DNA of 64,000 nucleotides from Pseudomonas cremoricolorata (GCF_000759535.1 NZ_CP009455.1:806001-870000), one strand, 5' to 3'; shown: positions 39,343 to 50,314, numbered from the stretch's first letter. Numbers and translations: made by a program. Notes: a model not told the origin generated them from the sequence alone.

Positions 39343-40749
39343 ATGGGGCTCAATCAACAGTGGATGCAACGTGACCTCGAAGTCCTGTGGCACCCCTGCA
39401 CCCAGATGAAAGATCACGAGCACCTGCCGCTGATCCCGATCAAGCGCGGCGAAGGGGTATGGCTGGAAGACTTCGAAGGCAAGCGCTACCTGGACGCGGT
39501 CAGCTCCTGGTGGGTCAATGTGTTTGGCCATGCCAATCCGCGCATCGGCCAGCGCATCAAGGATCAGGTCGACCAGCTCGAGCACGTGATCCTCGCAGGC
39601 TTCAGTCACCAGCCGGTGATCGAGCTGTCCGAACGCCTGGTGGCGCTGACCCCCGATGGACTCGACCGGGTGTTCTACGCCGACAATGGCTCGTCGTGCA
39701 TCGAAGTGGCGCTGAAGATGAGCTTCCACTACTGGCACAACACCGGCCGGCCAGAGAAGAAGCGCTTCGTCACCCTGACCAACAGCTACCACGGCGAGAC
39801 CATCGCGGCGATGTCGGTGGGCGATGTGCCGCTGTTCACCGAAACCTACAAGGCCCTGCTGCTCGACACCCTCAAGGTGCCCAGCCCGGACTGCTACCAC
39901 CGCCCTGAAGGAGTGAGCTGGGAAGACCACTCGCGAACGATGTTCGCGGCCATGGAGCAGACCCTGGCCGAGCACCACGCCAGCATCAGTGCGGTGATCA
40001 TCGAGCCGCTGATTCAGGGTGCTGGCGGCATGCGCATGTATCACCCGGTGTACCTCAAGCTGCTGCGCGAGGCCTGCGACCGCTACGACGTGCACCTGAT
40101 CCACGACGAGATCGCCGTCGGCTTCGGCCGCACCGGAACGATGTTCGCCTGCGAGCAGGCCGGTATCCGCCCGGATTTCCTCTGCCTGTCCAAGGCCCTC
40201 ACCGGTGGCTACCTGCCGCTGGCCGCGTGCCTGACCACCAACCAGGTCTACCAGGCCTTCTACGACGACTACCCGACCCTGCGCGCCTTCCTCCATTCGC
40301 ACAGCTACACCGGCAATCCGCTGGCCTGCGCGGCGGCTCTGGCGACCCTGGACATCTTCGCCGAAGACCAGGTCATCGAGGCCAACAAGGCCCTGGCCAC
40401 GCGCATGGGCAGCGCCACCGCGCACTTGGCCGACCACGCCCACGTCGGTGAAATTCGCCAGACCGGCATGGCCCTGGCCATCGAGATGGTCAAGTCACGC
40501 GACGGCAAGCTGGCCTACCCCTGGCAGGAACGGCGTGGCCTGAAAGTCTTCGAACACGCCCTGAGCCGTGGCGCGCTGCTGCGTCCGCTGGGCAGCGTGG
40601 TGTATTTCCTGCCGCCGTATGTGATTACCCCCGAGCAAATCGACTTCCTCGCCGAGGTCGCCAGCGAAGGCATCGACATCGCCACCCGCGACAGTGTCAG
40701 CGTGGCGGTGCCGGCTGACTTCCACCCTGATTTTCGTGATCCGGGTTGA
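39343..40749 (+). CDS. bioA: Adenosylmethionine-8-amino-7-oxononanoate aminotransferase
   Basis: A 468-residue PLP enzyme of biotin synthesis that uses SAM as amino donor to make 7,8-diaminopelargonate. ATG 39343 has AGGAGA upstream; the in-frame start at 39208 adds 45 non-family residues and runs toward the toxin-antitoxin promoter. Seen: [67 protein letters not shown], and the PLP lysine in [15 protein letters not shown]. Other bio genes are not nearby. Confidence 0.96.
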   Translation: MGLNQQWMQRDLEVLWHPCTQMKDHEHLPLIPIKRGEGVWLEDFEGKRYLDAVSSWWVNVFGHANPRIGQRIKDQVDQLEHVILAGFSHQPVIELSERLVALTPDGLDRVFYADNGSSCIEVALKMSFHYWHNTGRPEKKRFVTLTNSYHGETIAAMSVGDVPLFTETYKALLLDTLKVPSPDCYHRPEGVSWEDHSRTMFAAMEQTLAEHHASISAVIIEPLIQGAGGMRMYHPVYLKLLREACDRYDVHLIHDEIAVGFGRTGTMFACEQAGIRPDFLCLSKALTGGYLPLAACLTTNQVYQAFYDDYPTLRAFLHSHSYTGNPLACAAALATLDIFAEDQVIEANKALATRMGSATAHLADHAHVGEIRQTGMALAIEMVKSRDGKLAYPWQERRGLKVFEHALSRGALLRPLGSVVYFLPPYVITPEQIDFLAEVASEGIDIATRDSVSVAVPADFHPDFRDPG

Positions 40750-40751
40750 TA

Positions 40752-40815
40752 GCCCCCCAAGTCCTGTGGGGCGTTGGCGGCCAATCGGAGCGCCGAACCG
40801 ACCGCTCCCACAGGG
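40752..40815. repeat. REP-like half element after bioA
   Basis: GCCCC...GGGGC forms a small stem just after the stop. GGCCAATCGGAGCGCCGAACCGACCGCTCCCACAGG then resembles a diverged REP end (compare 16497-16526). The function could be mRNA 3'-end protection. Confidence 0.4.
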
Positions 40816-40857
40816 TGACCGCGTTTCCATCGAGCCACACTTCCATCGAGACAAACC

Positions 40858-41577
40858 ATGCGACTCTCACGCTTTTTCATCGACGCCCCCTTGAGCCTTG
40901 GCGAGCACGACCTGCCCGAAGCGCAGGCCCACTACATTGGCCGCGTGTTGCGCATGAACCCGGGCGATGCCGTGCAACTGTTCGACGGCAGTGGTCAGGA
41001 GTTTCTCGGGCAGTTGCTGGAAGTGGGCAAGAAAACCGTGCGGGTTGCGCTGGACCAGGTGCTGCCCGGCCAGACCGACTCGCCGCTGCACATTCACCTG
41101 GGCCAGGGGGTGTCGCGCGGCGAGCGCATGGACTGGGCGATTCAGAAGGCCACCGAACTGGGCGTAACAGCCATCACCCCAATCGTCAGCGAGCGCTGCG
41201 AAGTGCGTCTGAAGGACGAGCGCGCCGACAAGCGCCTGGCGCACTGGCGGCAAGTGGCGATCAGCGCCTGCGAGCAATGTGGCCGCTCGACCCTGCCGCA
41301 GATCAACCCGCCACAGACTCTTGCCGAATGGCTCGGCAGCACTGAGGCCGACCTGAAGCTGGTGCTGCACCCCGTGGCGGCGCCGCTGACCAGCCATGCC
41401 AAACCAGCACGGCTGGCCTTTCTGATCGGCCCTGAAGGTGGCCTGAGCGACGCTGAAGTGGACCAAGCCAGTGCCGCCGGCTTCCACCCTGCCCGGCTCG
41501 GCCCTCGGGTGCTGCGCACCGAAACGGCACCGGTGGTGGCGTTGGCAGTGGCGCAGCAGCTGTGGGGCGATTTCTAG
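40858..41577 (+). CDS. rsmE: 16S rRNA (uracil-1498-N3)-methyltransferase
   Basis: A 239-residue SPOUT methyltransferase that modifies U1498 in the decoding site with SAM. N-terminal PUA-like domain: SRFFIDAPLSLGEHDLPEAQAHYIGRVLRMNPGD. The knotted SAM-binding end reads LAFLIGPEGGLSDAEVDQASAAGFHPARLGPRVLRTETA. It ends 5 bases from the convergent hemolysin III-type gene. No other rRNA genes are near. Confidence 0.96.
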   Translation: MRLSRFFIDAPLSLGEHDLPEAQAHYIGRVLRMNPGDAVQLFDGSGQEFLGQLLEVGKKTVRVALDQVLPGQTDSPLHIHLGQGVSRGERMDWAIQKATELGVTAITPIVSERCEVRLKDERADKRLAHWRQVAISACEQCGRSTLPQINPPQTLAEWLGSTEADLKLVLHPVAAPLTSHAKPARLAFLIGPEGGLSDAEVDQASAAGFHPARLGPRVLRTETAPVVALAVAQQLWGDF

Positions 41578-41582
41578 CGCGC

Positions 41583-42200
41583 CTAGCGCACGTAGAAGAA
41601 CACCGCGATGAAGTGCAGCAGGCTACCGGCGATGACGAACAGGTGCCAGATGCCGTGCCAGTGGCGGAAACGCCGGTCGAAGGCGAAGAAGATGATGCCG
41701 ACGGTGTAGAAGACGCCGCCTGCGGCCAGCCAGGCGAAGCCGGCCGCGCCCAGGGTCGCGAGCAACGGCTTGACCGCCACCAGCACGATCCAGCCCATCA
41801 GCGCATAGATGATGATCGACAGCACCCGCGCTTCGGAGCGCGGTTTGATTTCCTGCAACATGCCGATCGCGGCCAGCCCCCAGACCACGCCGAACAGGCT
41901 CCAGCCCCACGGCCCACGTAGGCTGACCAGGCAGAAAGGCGTGTAGCTGCCGGCGATCAGCAGGTAGATCGACAGGTGATCGAGCTTGCGCATGATCACC
42001 TTCGCTCGCCCGCGGGTGCTGTGGTAGAGGGTGGAAATGCTGTAGAGCAACAGCAGGGTGAAGCCGTAAATGGAGAAGCTGACGATCTTCCACGGATCGC
42101 CTTGCAGCCCCGCCGTGATGATCAACCAGAGCGCCCCGATGGCAGCCAGAACGGCGCCGACCAGATGGGTCCAAGCGTTGAAACGTTCACCGTAGTACAT
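41583..42200 (-). CDS. trhA: Hemolysin III family membrane protein (TrhA/YqfA)
   Basis: A 205-residue protein with seven predicted helices, related to the PAQR/hemolysin III family. Seen: the first-helix region MYYGERFNAWTHLVGAVLAAIG, SISTLYHSTRGRAKVIMRKLDHLSIYLLIAGSYTPF, and near the end DRRFRHWHGIWHLFVIAGSLLHF, together supplying the conserved Ser, Asp and His residues of the metal site. E. coli TrhA affects membrane energetics and lipid homeostasis; true haemolysis is not expected. The ATG is at 42200. Confidence 0.92.
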   Translation of the reverse strand: MYYGERFNAWTHLVGAVLAAIGALWLIITAGLQGDPWKIVSFSIYGFTLLLLYSISTLYHSTRGRAKVIMRKLDHLSIYLLIAGSYTPFCLVSLRGPWGWSLFGVVWGLAAIGMLQEIKPRSEARVLSIIIYALMGWIVLVAVKPLLATLGAAGFAWLAAGGVFYTVGIIFFAFDRRFRHWHGIWHLFVIAGSLLHFIAVFFYVR

Positions 42201-42327
42201 GCAGGAACAGACCTCCTGTGACTGCTCGGGTTCCTTGGTAGCGAATCATCCGCGACTCGGCGAAGGCTCTGGCGCAAGCTTCTTGCAGCCAGAAACAGAC
42301 GCAGGCCACCATCTTGCGCGGACGACT

Positions 42328-42786
42328 TTACAACTGTGCGTCACGCACCAGGCGCTCCAGTGCGGCCAGGTCCGGCACCCGCACCACCTGTTCGGCCACC
42401 TGAACGGCAGCCAGTTCCAGTTCGGCCAGCGGCACGTCAACGTAATTGAGCTGGCTGTCGAGCTTGCACGAGCGCGGAATGCCTTGCAGCAGCAGCGCCA
42501 GGTAGCGCAGGCCGGTGTCGCCCAGGGCATTGAGCACGACGATGCGTGCACGCTCGCCGCAAGGGGTGTGGCCGCCGCAGGCCGCTTCGAAACCGATCAG
42601 TGGCAGCCGCTGCTGGCGCCAGTCGAGCCAGCCCATGTGCCAGTCGAGCGCGCCTTGCTCGCAGCTCAGCTGGCGCTGGCCAACCAGCTCGGCGATGGCG
42701 ACATTGGGCAGCAGCAACGTGCGGTCGCCCAACGGCAACAGCAGCCCGGTGAGGCTGCTGCGCTGGCCGACGATGTGTTCAAGCAT
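42328..42786 (-). CDS. chpC: CheW-domain protein ChpC
   Basis: A 152-residue CheW-like adaptor, last gene of the pilGHIJ-chpA-chpC operon. It starts at ATG 42786, overlapping the chpA end by 8 bases; a GTG at 42795 is less likely. Seen: SLTGLLLPLGDRTLLLPNVAIAELVGQ and WLDWRQQRLPLIGFEAACGG, the standard CheW core pattern, with a degenerate C-terminus. In P. aeruginosa ChpC couples additional receptors to the Chp kinase controlling twitching and cAMP. Same role inferred here. Confidence 0.87.
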   Translation of the reverse strand: MLEHIVGQRSSLTGLLLPLGDRTLLLPNVAIAELVGQRQLSCEQGALDWHMGWLDWRQQRLPLIGFEAACGGHTPCGERARIVVLNALGDTGLRYLALLLQGIPRSCKLDSQLNYVDVPLAELELAAVQVAEQVVRVPDLAALERLVRDAQL

Positions 42787-45700
42787 GCGGGGCACTCCAG
42801 TGGGCGATGCTGTGCAGCAGTTGCGATTCCTGATACGGCTTGCCCAGGTATTCGTTGACGCCGATGGCCATAGCCCGCTCGCGGTGTTTCTGCCCGCTGC
42901 GCGAGGTGATCATGATGATCGGCAGGTGCCTGAGGCGTTCATCCTGGCGAATGCGCGTGGCCACTTCGAAGCCGTCCATGCGCGGCATTTCGATGTCCAG
43001 CAACAGCACGTCGGGGCAATGTTCTTGCAGCAAGGCCATGGCATCGACCCCGTCCTTGGCGGTCAGCACGCTCATGCCGTGGCGCTCGAGCAGGCGGCTG
43101 GTGACCTTGCGTACCGTCACCGAATCGTCCACCACCATCACCAGCAACGAACGCTGCCGGCTGCTGCCCGGCAGCATGGGCGTGCTGCGTGCCGCCGAAG
43201 GCAAGCGCGCCAGGCGCCGCTGCTGGCCGCGCAACTGGCCGAGCAGGTCAAGAATCAGCACCACCCGGCCATCGCCCAGCAAGGTCGCCCCAGCCAGGCC
43301 CGGCACCGCGGCGAATTGCGGGCCAAGGCTCTTGACCACGATCTCGCGGCTTGGCGACAGGCCATCGACCTGGATGGCGAACGACTGTTCCTGGGAATGC
43401 ACCAGCAACACCGGCAGCGGCACGCTCTGACCCAGCAGGTTCGGCTGCGGCGTGCCTTGCAGCAGCTCGCCCAGGTAGCGCAGCTGGTACTGGTAGCCGG
43501 CATACACGTACTGCGGCGGATCGAGGCGATAGCACGCTTCCAGCTCGGCCGGCGGCACGCGCACCACCCCCTCGATGGTGTTCAGGCCAATGGCGTATTG
43601 CTCTTCGCCCAGGTGCACCATCAGCGCACGGTTCAGCGACACGGTGAACGGCAGACGGATCTGGAACCGCGCGCCCTTGCCGGGACTGGACTCGATGCTC
43701 ATCGAACCGCCCAGTTGCTTGACCTCCTCATGCACCACGTCCATGCCCAGGCCACGCCCGGAAATCTGCGTGATCTTCTCGGCGGTGGAAAAGCCCGGAC
43801 GCAGGATGAACTGCAACACTTCGTGATCGCTGAGGGTCGCCTCAGGGTCGAGCAGGCCGCGCTTGATGGCTTTCTTGCGCACGGCCTCCAAGGGCACCCC
43901 AGCGCCGTCATCGCTCATTTCGATGACGATGTCGGCGCCCTCGTGGAGCAGGCCCAGGTGGATGGTGCCCTGCTCCGGCTTGCCCGCCGCGCGCCGGGCG
44001 CTGCTGGTTTCCAGGCCGTGGTCGACGGCGTTGCGCAGCATGTGTTCGAGCGGCGCAACCATGCGTTCGAGCACGCTGCGGTCCAACTCGCCCTCGGCAT
44101 TGCCCACCACCAGCTCCACCTGCTTGCCCAGTTCGCTCGCGACCTGGCGCACCACCCGTTGCAGGCGCGGCACCAGCCGCTCGAACGGCACCATCAGAGT
44201 GGCAGTCAGGCCCTCCTGCAACTGGCTGTTGATGCGCGCCTGCTGCTGCAACAGGCCGTGGGTGTGCTGGGCGCGCTGGGCCAGGGTTTCCTTGAGGTCG
44301 AGCAGGTCGGAGGCCGACTCGAACAGCGCCCGCGAGAGCTGCTGCAACTGCGAATGGCGGTCCATTTCCAGCGGGTCGAAGTCGTCATAGGCATCGCCTT
44401 CGGCCTGATGACGGCTGAGCACCCGGCTCTGGGTTTCGTTGTCCAGGCGCAGCAACTGGTCGCGCATGCGCTCGAGGGTGGTTTCCATCTCGTTGAGGGC
44501 GAACTGGCCATCGTTGACCTGCTGTTCGATGCGCCCGCGCAGGATCGAGTGCTCGCTGGCCAGGTTGCCCAGCTCGTCGAGCAGTTCGGCATCGACCTTG
44601 ACCATGTCGCCGGTGGCGCGCTCATGGGTGGCTGCAGGGGCTTCGGCCGGCGCTGCCTCGCTGGGCAGCACCCCGGCTACCGTGTCGTTCAACGCGGAAC
44701 TGGTGAAGTTGCGGATGTAATCGATCAGCGCGGTGGCGGCATGCAGTGGCTGCTCGAGGCGCACCGCATCGAGCATGTGCGCGAGACGGTCGTGGCAGTT
44801 CTGCAACAGACTGAACAGCGCCAGGCTCGGCGGCAGCCGACCGGCGGCGAGCAGCTCATAGAGAAACTCCAGCTCGTGGGCCAGATCGCCGATGGCGCTG
44901 ATCTCGACCATCCGTGCGCCGCCCTTGAGGGTGTGCAGGTCGCGCAGCAGGGTTTCGACCTCGGCGGTGTTGCGTGGGTCGGCCTGCCAGCGCGCCAGGG
45001 CCGTGGCCGAGCTTTCGACGATGTCCGAGCTTTCTTCGAGAAACACCTCCAGCAGCGCCTTGTCGCCCGGCGCTTCGTCCAGTTCGGACGCAGCCTCGAT
45101 CTCACCCTCGGCCGTGTCGCTCGACGCGGGCAGCTCCAGAGGACGCACGCCCTGCGGCCCAACCAGGCCCAGGCTGGCCGGGTCCAGCGCGCTGTGCAGG
45201 TGTTCGTGCAAGCGCGCCAGCAGCGCCGGCCGTGGCTCGACATCCTGCCCGGCGGCGACCTCATCGAGCATGTCGAGCATGCCTTCGAGCCCCTGCGCCA
45301 CCAGTTCGAACAGCGTGTCGGTAGCGGCCAGGCTGCCCTCTTCGACCGCGCCGAGCAGATCGAGCAGGCTCTCGCACAACTGGTCCAGCGACCAAAGATC
45401 GGCCAGATGCGCGGCATGCCCGAGCGCAGTCAGCTCATCGAGCAGCCCATCGAGCTGATCGCGCTGCGCGGGGGCTGCCTGCCAACGTGCCAACGCGGCC
45501 TCGGCTTCGAGCACGTGGTCCATGGCCTCACCCAGCAGGCGTGCGGTGGCCTGGGGATCACGGACGGCAGGCTGCTCGGCGGACGACAGTTGCGCCAGGG
45601 CCTGCTGCACGCTCTGTTCGATCTGCTCGATCAGTTCGCCAGCACCGGCGATGGCCGCCAGAGGAGCGCTGTCGAGCTGCGCGAGGCCGCGCTGCAACAG

Positions 45701-47677
45701 GCCATGGGCAGCCTGCAACTGCTGCAACTGCGCCGCGCCCAGCGGCACGCCATAACTCTTGAACTCACGCACCAAGCGGTCGAGGGCGGTGGCCAACTGC
45801 GCCATGGGCTCGACCCCAGCCATGGCCGCGCTGCCCTTGAGGGTGTGCAGCGCCCGCTGCAGCGCGTCGCTGATGCCCGCCTCGCTGCCGCCTGCCAGTT
45901 GCAGGAAGGCCTCCAGCGCGTGCAAGTGGCCTGCGGCCTCACGGGCGAACACTCCGAGCAAGTGCGGGTCGAGGCCGTCGGTGTCGGCCACCTGCGCGGC
46001 CTGATCCTGGGCCAAGGCGTGCAAATGATCGGCCAGCGCCTGGTTTTCCGCAGACGATGCCAGTTGCCCCCCGGCGTAATCGGCGATCAGGTCCGGCAAA
46101 CGCACGAACACCTGTTGCAACGCCGCCTGGCCATCCCGGCTCAGGCTGATGCGCCCGTCGAGCACGCGATTGAGCAGATGCTCGGCACCCCAGGCCAGCG
46201 CCGCCAAGGCCTCGGCATGGACCATGCGGCCACTGCCCTTGAGCGTGTGCAAGGCCCGGCGCAGCTCGCCCAGTGCCGAGCTGGTCTGCTCTGCACGCCA
46301 CAGCGACCACTGCCGTTCGATTTCGGCCAGCAGCTCGCCGGCCTCTTCGAGAAACACCTCGCGCAGCCCGTCGTCCAGGGCCTCGGACGCTACCGCCGTG
46401 GAGGCTCGCTGCTGACACGGTACGCCTAACACTGCCAGGCTGGCACAGGCCCGCTGCAACAGCGGGCGGGCATCGGCCAGCGGGTCGGCCAATTGCCATT
46501 GCAAGTAGAATTCGGCTGCGCACAGGGCCTCGGCGAACGGTTCAAGGGTCGCGGCGTGCGGGCGCTGGTCGAGGTCGTTGAGCCAGCCCTGGGTATACGC
46601 GGCGCACCCGCCGAGCACCTCGGCGGCCTCTGCCAGCATCAGCATGCTCAAGGCGCCGCGCGCCTGTTGCAGCAGCCCCGGCACGCCTTGCAGACGCTGC
46701 CACGACCAGTCGTCGTCGAGGCAATCGGCGATCAGTTCCCTGGCCTGTTGCACCACCCCCTGGCACTCGCTCAGCACCTGCTGGCGGATCTCCAGCAGAT
46801 CGGAGCCGGGCAGGCTCGCCGGGTCGTTGTCTTCCAGCGGCCCGACCATGCCGTTGAGGGTGGCCTCGACGTACAACAGCGCGCCGGCCACATCCATCAA
46901 CAGCGCATCGGCACCGGCATGGTTGTGCGCCGGCAAGCCTTGCAGCGCCAGCACCTGGTCGATGATCACCCGCCGCGGCTGCTGGAAGCCGAGCACCGCC
47001 AGGGTGTCGGCGATCTGGCGCAGCGGCGCCAGCAGGGTGTCCATCTGGCTGGCGTCGTGGCGATCGCTGCGCACGAAGTGGTCGAGCCGTTCCTTGATGC
47101 GGATCAGGTCGTCACACAGGGCAATCACCACCGAGCGCAGGGCATCGCGGCCCTGGCCGGCCTGCAGCTGTTCGCGCCAGTTGCCCAGCGACACGTCCAG
47201 ATCCGCCAGGTCGGCAGCCGCCGCCGCTGGCGCACCGGCCTGGTTCAGGCTGCTTTCGGCCAGCGGCTCCAGGCCGCGGCAGTGGCGCAGCTGGTTGAGC
47301 AGCGGCAGCATCACCAGCGGCAGGTCGTGGCGGGCGCCGCGCAGCCGTTCGAGGTACGCCGGCAACTGCTCCAGGCCGCGGAACAGCGCCCCCAGGCACT
47401 CGCCACGCGCAGGCTGGGCACTGGCCGCCAGCGCCGCACCGAGCAACTCCATTTCTTCGGCCAGGTGCGCTGCGCCGCGTAGCTCCAGCACGCGCAGGCA
47501 GCCCTGCACCTGATGCAACTGGCTGACGAACTCGCTCAATGGCGCCGCCTCGGCCGGCTCCCGGGCGAACTGTTCGAGGGCCTGACGGGCCAGCTGCAAG
47601 CTGTCGAGAATGGCCGCCTTGCTCCAGGCCAGTCCCACCGTATCGTGGCGCTCCAGGGTCACTGCGGCAGGCGCCAT
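42779..47677 (-). CDS. chpA: Chemotaxis-type hybrid histidine kinase ChpA (PilL), multi-Hpt
   Basis: A 1632-residue CheA-like kinase. Three canonical Hpt sites are visible: HTLKGSGRMVHAEALAALAWG (about residue 477), HTLKGSAAMAGVEPMAQLA (about 612) and HTLKGGARMVEISAIGDLA (about 915). N-terminal degenerate Hpt/FimL-like helices occupy residues 1-450. Next come a dimerisation helix pair, the HATPase (LEHMLRNAVDHGLE at about 1212, MSDDGAGV, ISGRGLGMDVV), a CheW domain, and a C-terminal receiver (VVDDSVTVRKV, LLLDIEMPRMDG). It is shorter than P. aeruginosa ChpA (about 2470 residues, more Hpt-like domains). It phosphorylates PilG and PilH for type IV pilus control. Confidence 0.95.
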   Translation of the reverse strand: MAPAAVTLERHDTVGLAWSKAAILDSLQLARQALEQFAREPAEAAPLSEFVSQLHQVQGCLRVLELRGAAHLAEEMELLGAALAASAQPARGECLGALFRGLEQLPAYLERLRGARHDLPLVMLPLLNQLRHCRGLEPLAESSLNQAGAPAAAAADLADLDVSLGNWREQLQAGQGRDALRSVVIALCDDLIRIKERLDHFVRSDRHDASQMDTLLAPLRQIADTLAVLGFQQPRRVIIDQVLALQGLPAHNHAGADALLMDVAGALLYVEATLNGMVGPLEDNDPASLPGSDLLEIRQQVLSECQGVVQQARELIADCLDDDWSWQRLQGVPGLLQQARGALSMLMLAEAAEVLGGCAAYTQGWLNDLDQRPHAATLEPFAEALCAAEFYLQWQLADPLADARPLLQRACASLAVLGVPCQQRASTAVASEALDDGLREVFLEEAGELLAEIERQWSLWRAEQTSSALGELRRALHTLKGSGRMVHAEALAALAWGAEHLLNRVLDGRISLSRDGQAALQQVFVRLPDLIADYAGGQLASSAENQALADHLHALAQDQAAQVADTDGLDPHLLGVFAREAAGHLHALEAFLQLAGGSEAGISDALQRALHTLKGSAAMAGVEPMAQLATALDRLVREFKSYGVPLGAAQLQQLQAAHGLLQRGLAQLDSAPLAAIAGAGELIEQIEQSVQQALAQLSSAEQPAVRDPQATARLLGEAMDHVLEAEAALARWQAAPAQRDQLDGLLDELTALGHAAHLADLWSLDQLCESLLDLLGAVEEGSLAATDTLFELVAQGLEGMLDMLDEVAAGQDVEPRPALLARLHEHLHSALDPASLGLVGPQGVRPLELPASSDTAEGEIEAASELDEAPGDKALLEVFLEESSDIVESSATALARWQADPRNTAEVETLLRDLHTLKGGARMVEISAIGDLAHELEFLYELLAAGRLPPSLALFSLLQNCHDRLAHMLDAVRLEQPLHAATALIDYIRNFTSSALNDTVAGVLPSEAAPAEAPAATHERATGDMVKVDAELLDELGNLASEHSILRGRIEQQVNDGQFALNEMETTLERMRDQLLRLDNETQSRVLSRHQAEGDAYDDFDPLEMDRHSQLQQLSRALFESASDLLDLKETLAQRAQHTHGLLQQQARINSQLQEGLTATLMVPFERLVPRLQRVVRQVASELGKQVELVVGNAEGELDRSVLERMVAPLEHMLRNAVDHGLETSSARRAAGKPEQGTIHLGLLHEGADIVIEMSDDGAGVPLEAVRKKAIKRGLLDPEATLSDHEVLQFILRPGFSTAEKITQISGRGLGMDVVHEEVKQLGGSMSIESSPGKGARFQIRLPFTVSLNRALMVHLGEEQYAIGLNTIEGVVRVPPAELEACYRLDPPQYVYAGYQYQLRYLGELLQGTPQPNLLGQSVPLPVLLVHSQEQSFAIQVDGLSPSREIVVKSLGPQFAAVPGLAGATLLGDGRVVLILDLLGQLRGQQRRLARLPSAARSTPMLPGSSRQRSLLVMVVDDSVTVRKVTSRLLERHGMSVLTAKDGVDAMALLQEHCPDVLLLDIEMPRMDGFEVATRIRQDERLRHLPIIMITSRSGQKHRERAMAIGVNEYLGKPYQESQLLHSIAHWSAPHA

Positions 47678-47687
47678 GCTGGCCTCC

Positions 47688-49748
47688 TCATTGCGGCGGC
47701 GTCGTGTTCGGCAAGGTGAAGCCGGACACCGAGCGGCGCATCTCGCTGGCCATGCGCGCCAGGTGGCGGATGCTGTCGGCGGTGGCGCCGGAGCCTGCCG
47801 AGGTCTGCGCGGTGATTTGCTGGATCACCGACATGGTGTGGGAAATCTGCCCCGCCGATGAAGTCTGCAACTGCGCGGCATCGGAAATGCTCAGAATCAG
47901 CTCGGCGAGGGTCTGCGACACGCCTTCGATCTCTGCCAACGCCACCCCGGCGTCCTGCGCCAGGCGCGCGCCGCGCACCACTTCGGCGGTGGTCTGCTCC
48001 ATGGAGATCACCGCCTCGTTGGTGTCGGTCTGGATGGTGCGCACCAGCGCTTCGATCTGACGGGTGGCCGAGGACGAGCGCTCGGCCAGGCGCTGCACTT
48101 CATCGGCGACCACGGCGAAGCCGCGCCCGGCTTCACCGGCCAGCGAAGCCTGAATCGCAGCATTGAGGGCGAGGATGTTGGTCTGCTCGGCGATGTCGTC
48201 GATCAGGCTGACGATGTCGCCGATTTCCTGGGACGACTCACCCAGACGCTTGATGCGCTTGGCGGTGTCCTGAATCTGCTCGCGGATGTTGTCCATGCCA
48301 TCGATGGTGTTGTGCACCACCTCGTTGCCCTTGTTGGCAATGGCCACCGAACGTTCGGCGACCTTGGCCGACTCGTAGGCGTGGGCCGAAACGCGGTCGA
48401 TCGACTCGACCATGTCGCCCACCGCCACCGACGCCTCGCTGATCTGCTCGGCCTGATGCTCGGAAGCCTTGGCCAGCTGGCGCGCGGTATTCTGCGTGTC
48501 CTGCACGGCGGCGGCGACCTGCTCGGCGCTGTGGTTGATGGTGGTCACCAGCTCGCGCAACTGGTCGACCGAATAGTTGATCGAGTCGGCAATGGCCCCG
48601 GTGAAGTCTTCGGTGACTGCCACCGACACGGTCAGGTCGCCATCGGCCAGTTCTTCGATTTCATCGAGCAGGCGCATGATCGCCTGCTGGTTGCGCTCGT
48701 TCTTCTGCGCGGTGTCGCGCAACTGCCGGCGCGTGGCGCGGACCATGATCGAGCCGATGAGGATGATCGAAGCCAGGGCCAAAAGGCCCAGGGCATAGCC
48801 GCCGACGGTGTCCAGGGTCCGACTGCCGGCCAGGTTCTCGAAGCTGTTGGCCAGGTGCGAGGCTTCGTCGAGCAAGGTCTGCGACAGGCTGAAGATATTT
48901 CCCGCCGCCTCGCGCACCCGCAGCAGCTCAGGCGAGGTTTCGAGAATTTCATCCACCGAGCCTGCGACGAACTGGAACAGCTCGGTGATTTCCCCCAGGC
49001 GGTTGCGCGCATCGGCATCCTCGACCCGGCTGATCTCCAGCGCCGTGTCGCCGTTGAGCATGCCCTGCAGCACCTGGCCGAAACGGTTGGCGTCGCGGCC
49101 GAAGGTGGCGGCGGCCTGGGCCGTGGTGTCGTCGCCGGCGAGCACGGTGTTGACCGAGCCGAGGATACGCTCGGCCAGCAGCAACTGGCGCTGGGCCACG
49201 GCCACCTGACTGGCCGGGGCGCCACTCTTGAGCAGGATCTCCACCACCTTTTCGTACTCGACCTGCAGTTGCGGCACGGTCTCGGCCAGGGTCGCGGCCA
49301 CCTGGTGCAGCGACAGTACGGTCTGTTCGCTGGAAAGGATGACATCGGTGTTCTTGAGCAGGTTGTCCCAGTCCTGCCCGACGGCGGCCATTTCGTCGCG
49401 CACCGCGGCCGGAGCGGCCGGCAGCCCGGTGGCAGGGTCGCCGCGGCGCAGGTAGCCCCAGCGGCGGTCGAAGTCGTTGCGCGCATCGGACAGCAACTTG
49501 AACGCCAGAGCCTTGCCAGCAGCCGCCTCGGTGGCGTTCTTGGCGATGCGCTGGGACAGCACGCGCAATTCACCGGCGTGGCCGATGTACTGCTTGTCAT
49601 AGGTCGACTGGGTGTTGAGGTAGGCGAAATTGGCGAACAACAGCACGATCGACAGAATCAACACCACGAACAGCACGGTGATCTGTGCGCTACTGCGGGT
49701 GCGCTGGGTCATCGGTGGCGGGCTGACACCGGGGCTGGACTTGCTCAA
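47688..49748 (-). CDS. pilJ: Methyl-accepting chemotaxis protein PilJ
   Basis: A 686-residue receptor of the Chp system. A TTG start at 49748 is preferred because AGAGGA lies 7 bases upstream and overlaps the pilI stop. The first ATG (49712) has no ribosome site, and upstream residues belong to pilI in another frame. Order: one membrane helix ([26 protein letters not shown]), a periplasmic PilJ sensor region beginning [21 protein letters not shown], a second helix around residue 350, and HAMP. The signalling domain contains [50 protein letters not shown]. It is thought to sense PilA contact in P. aeruginosa. Confidence 0.94.
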   Translation of the reverse strand: MSKSSPGVSPPPMTQRTRSSAQITVLFVVLILSIVLLFANFAYLNTQSTYDKQYIGHAGELRVLSQRIAKNATEAAAGKALAFKLLSDARNDFDRRWGYLRRGDPATGLPAAPAAVRDEMAAVGQDWDNLLKNTDVILSSEQTVLSLHQVAATLAETVPQLQVEYEKVVEILLKSGAPASQVAVAQRQLLLAERILGSVNTVLAGDDTTAQAAATFGRDANRFGQVLQGMLNGDTALEISRVEDADARNRLGEITELFQFVAGSVDEILETSPELLRVREAAGNIFSLSQTLLDEASHLANSFENLAGSRTLDTVGGYALGLLALASIILIGSIMVRATRRQLRDTAQKNERNQQAIMRLLDEIEELADGDLTVSVAVTEDFTGAIADSINYSVDQLRELVTTINHSAEQVAAAVQDTQNTARQLAKASEHQAEQISEASVAVGDMVESIDRVSAHAYESAKVAERSVAIANKGNEVVHNTIDGMDNIREQIQDTAKRIKRLGESSQEIGDIVSLIDDIAEQTNILALNAAIQASLAGEAGRGFAVVADEVQRLAERSSSATRQIEALVRTIQTDTNEAVISMEQTTAEVVRGARLAQDAGVALAEIEGVSQTLAELILSISDAAQLQTSSAGQISHTMSVIQQITAQTSAGSGATADSIRHLARMASEMRRSVSGFTLPNTTPPQ

Positions 49749-49759
49749 GAAAGCATCCT

Positions 49760-50314
49760 CTACAACGCCACATCGAGAAAACCTGGCGCCTGGGCCAGGG
49801 CGAACGGGCTGAAGATCGCCCAGTTGCGTGCACCGGGGAAATGCCCCTGGACGAAGCGCGCGGCATTGCGCAGCACAGGCTGGGGCGGCGTGGGTTGCAG
49901 GTGTTCGAGGTCGAAGTGCTGCAGGCCCAGGACCTCGTCGACCAGCAGGCCGACGAACAGGTCTTCGTGGTCGAGCACCAACACCCGCCGCTGCTTGCCC
50001 GGCGCCACCGGGGCCAGGCCGAGAAAACTCGACAGGTCGAGCACCGGCAGCAGGCGCCCGCGCAGGTTGCCGACCCCCACCACCCACGGGCGCACCCCCG
50101 GCACGCGACTGCTGCGCGGCTCGCGCAGCACCTCGGCCACCTCGCCCATGGGCGCGACGAACCAGTGGCTGGCGATGCGAAAGCCGATGCCGCTCCAGGC
50201 TTGCGCCGGGCTGGGTTCGAAGGGCTGATCGGCCACCAGCAGGCGACAGCGGCGGTCGATGTCCAGCAGCAGTTCGAAAGCGGTCAGTGACGCGCCTTGC
50301 GGCCGGGTGGTCAA
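49760..50314 (-). CDS. pilI: CheW-like adaptor PilI
   Basis: A 184-residue adaptor linking PilJ to ChpA. The start is TTG 50314, which overlaps the pilH stop as TTGA; no better start exists, so translation is probably coupled. CheW-domain elements: [48 protein letters not shown], and [23 protein letters not shown]. The N-terminal 40 residues are extra and typical of PilI. It lies 11 bases upstream of pilJ. Confidence 0.93.
   Translation of the reverse strand: MTTRPQGASLTAFELLLDIDRRCRLLVADQPFEPSPAQAWSGIGFRIASHWFVAPMGEVAEVLREPRSSRVPGVRPWVVGVGNLRGRLLPVLDLSSFLGLAPVAPGKQRRVLVLDHEDLFVGLLVDEVLGLQHFDLEHLQPTPPQPVLRNAARFVQGHFPGARNWAIFSPFALAQAPGFLDVAL

Noticed and set aside
42515..46429. 1304-residue plus-strand ORF
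   Set aside because: It lies wholly opposite chpA, whose Hpt, HATPase, CheW and receiver motifs are unmistakable. The long open frame is a high-GC codon artefact.
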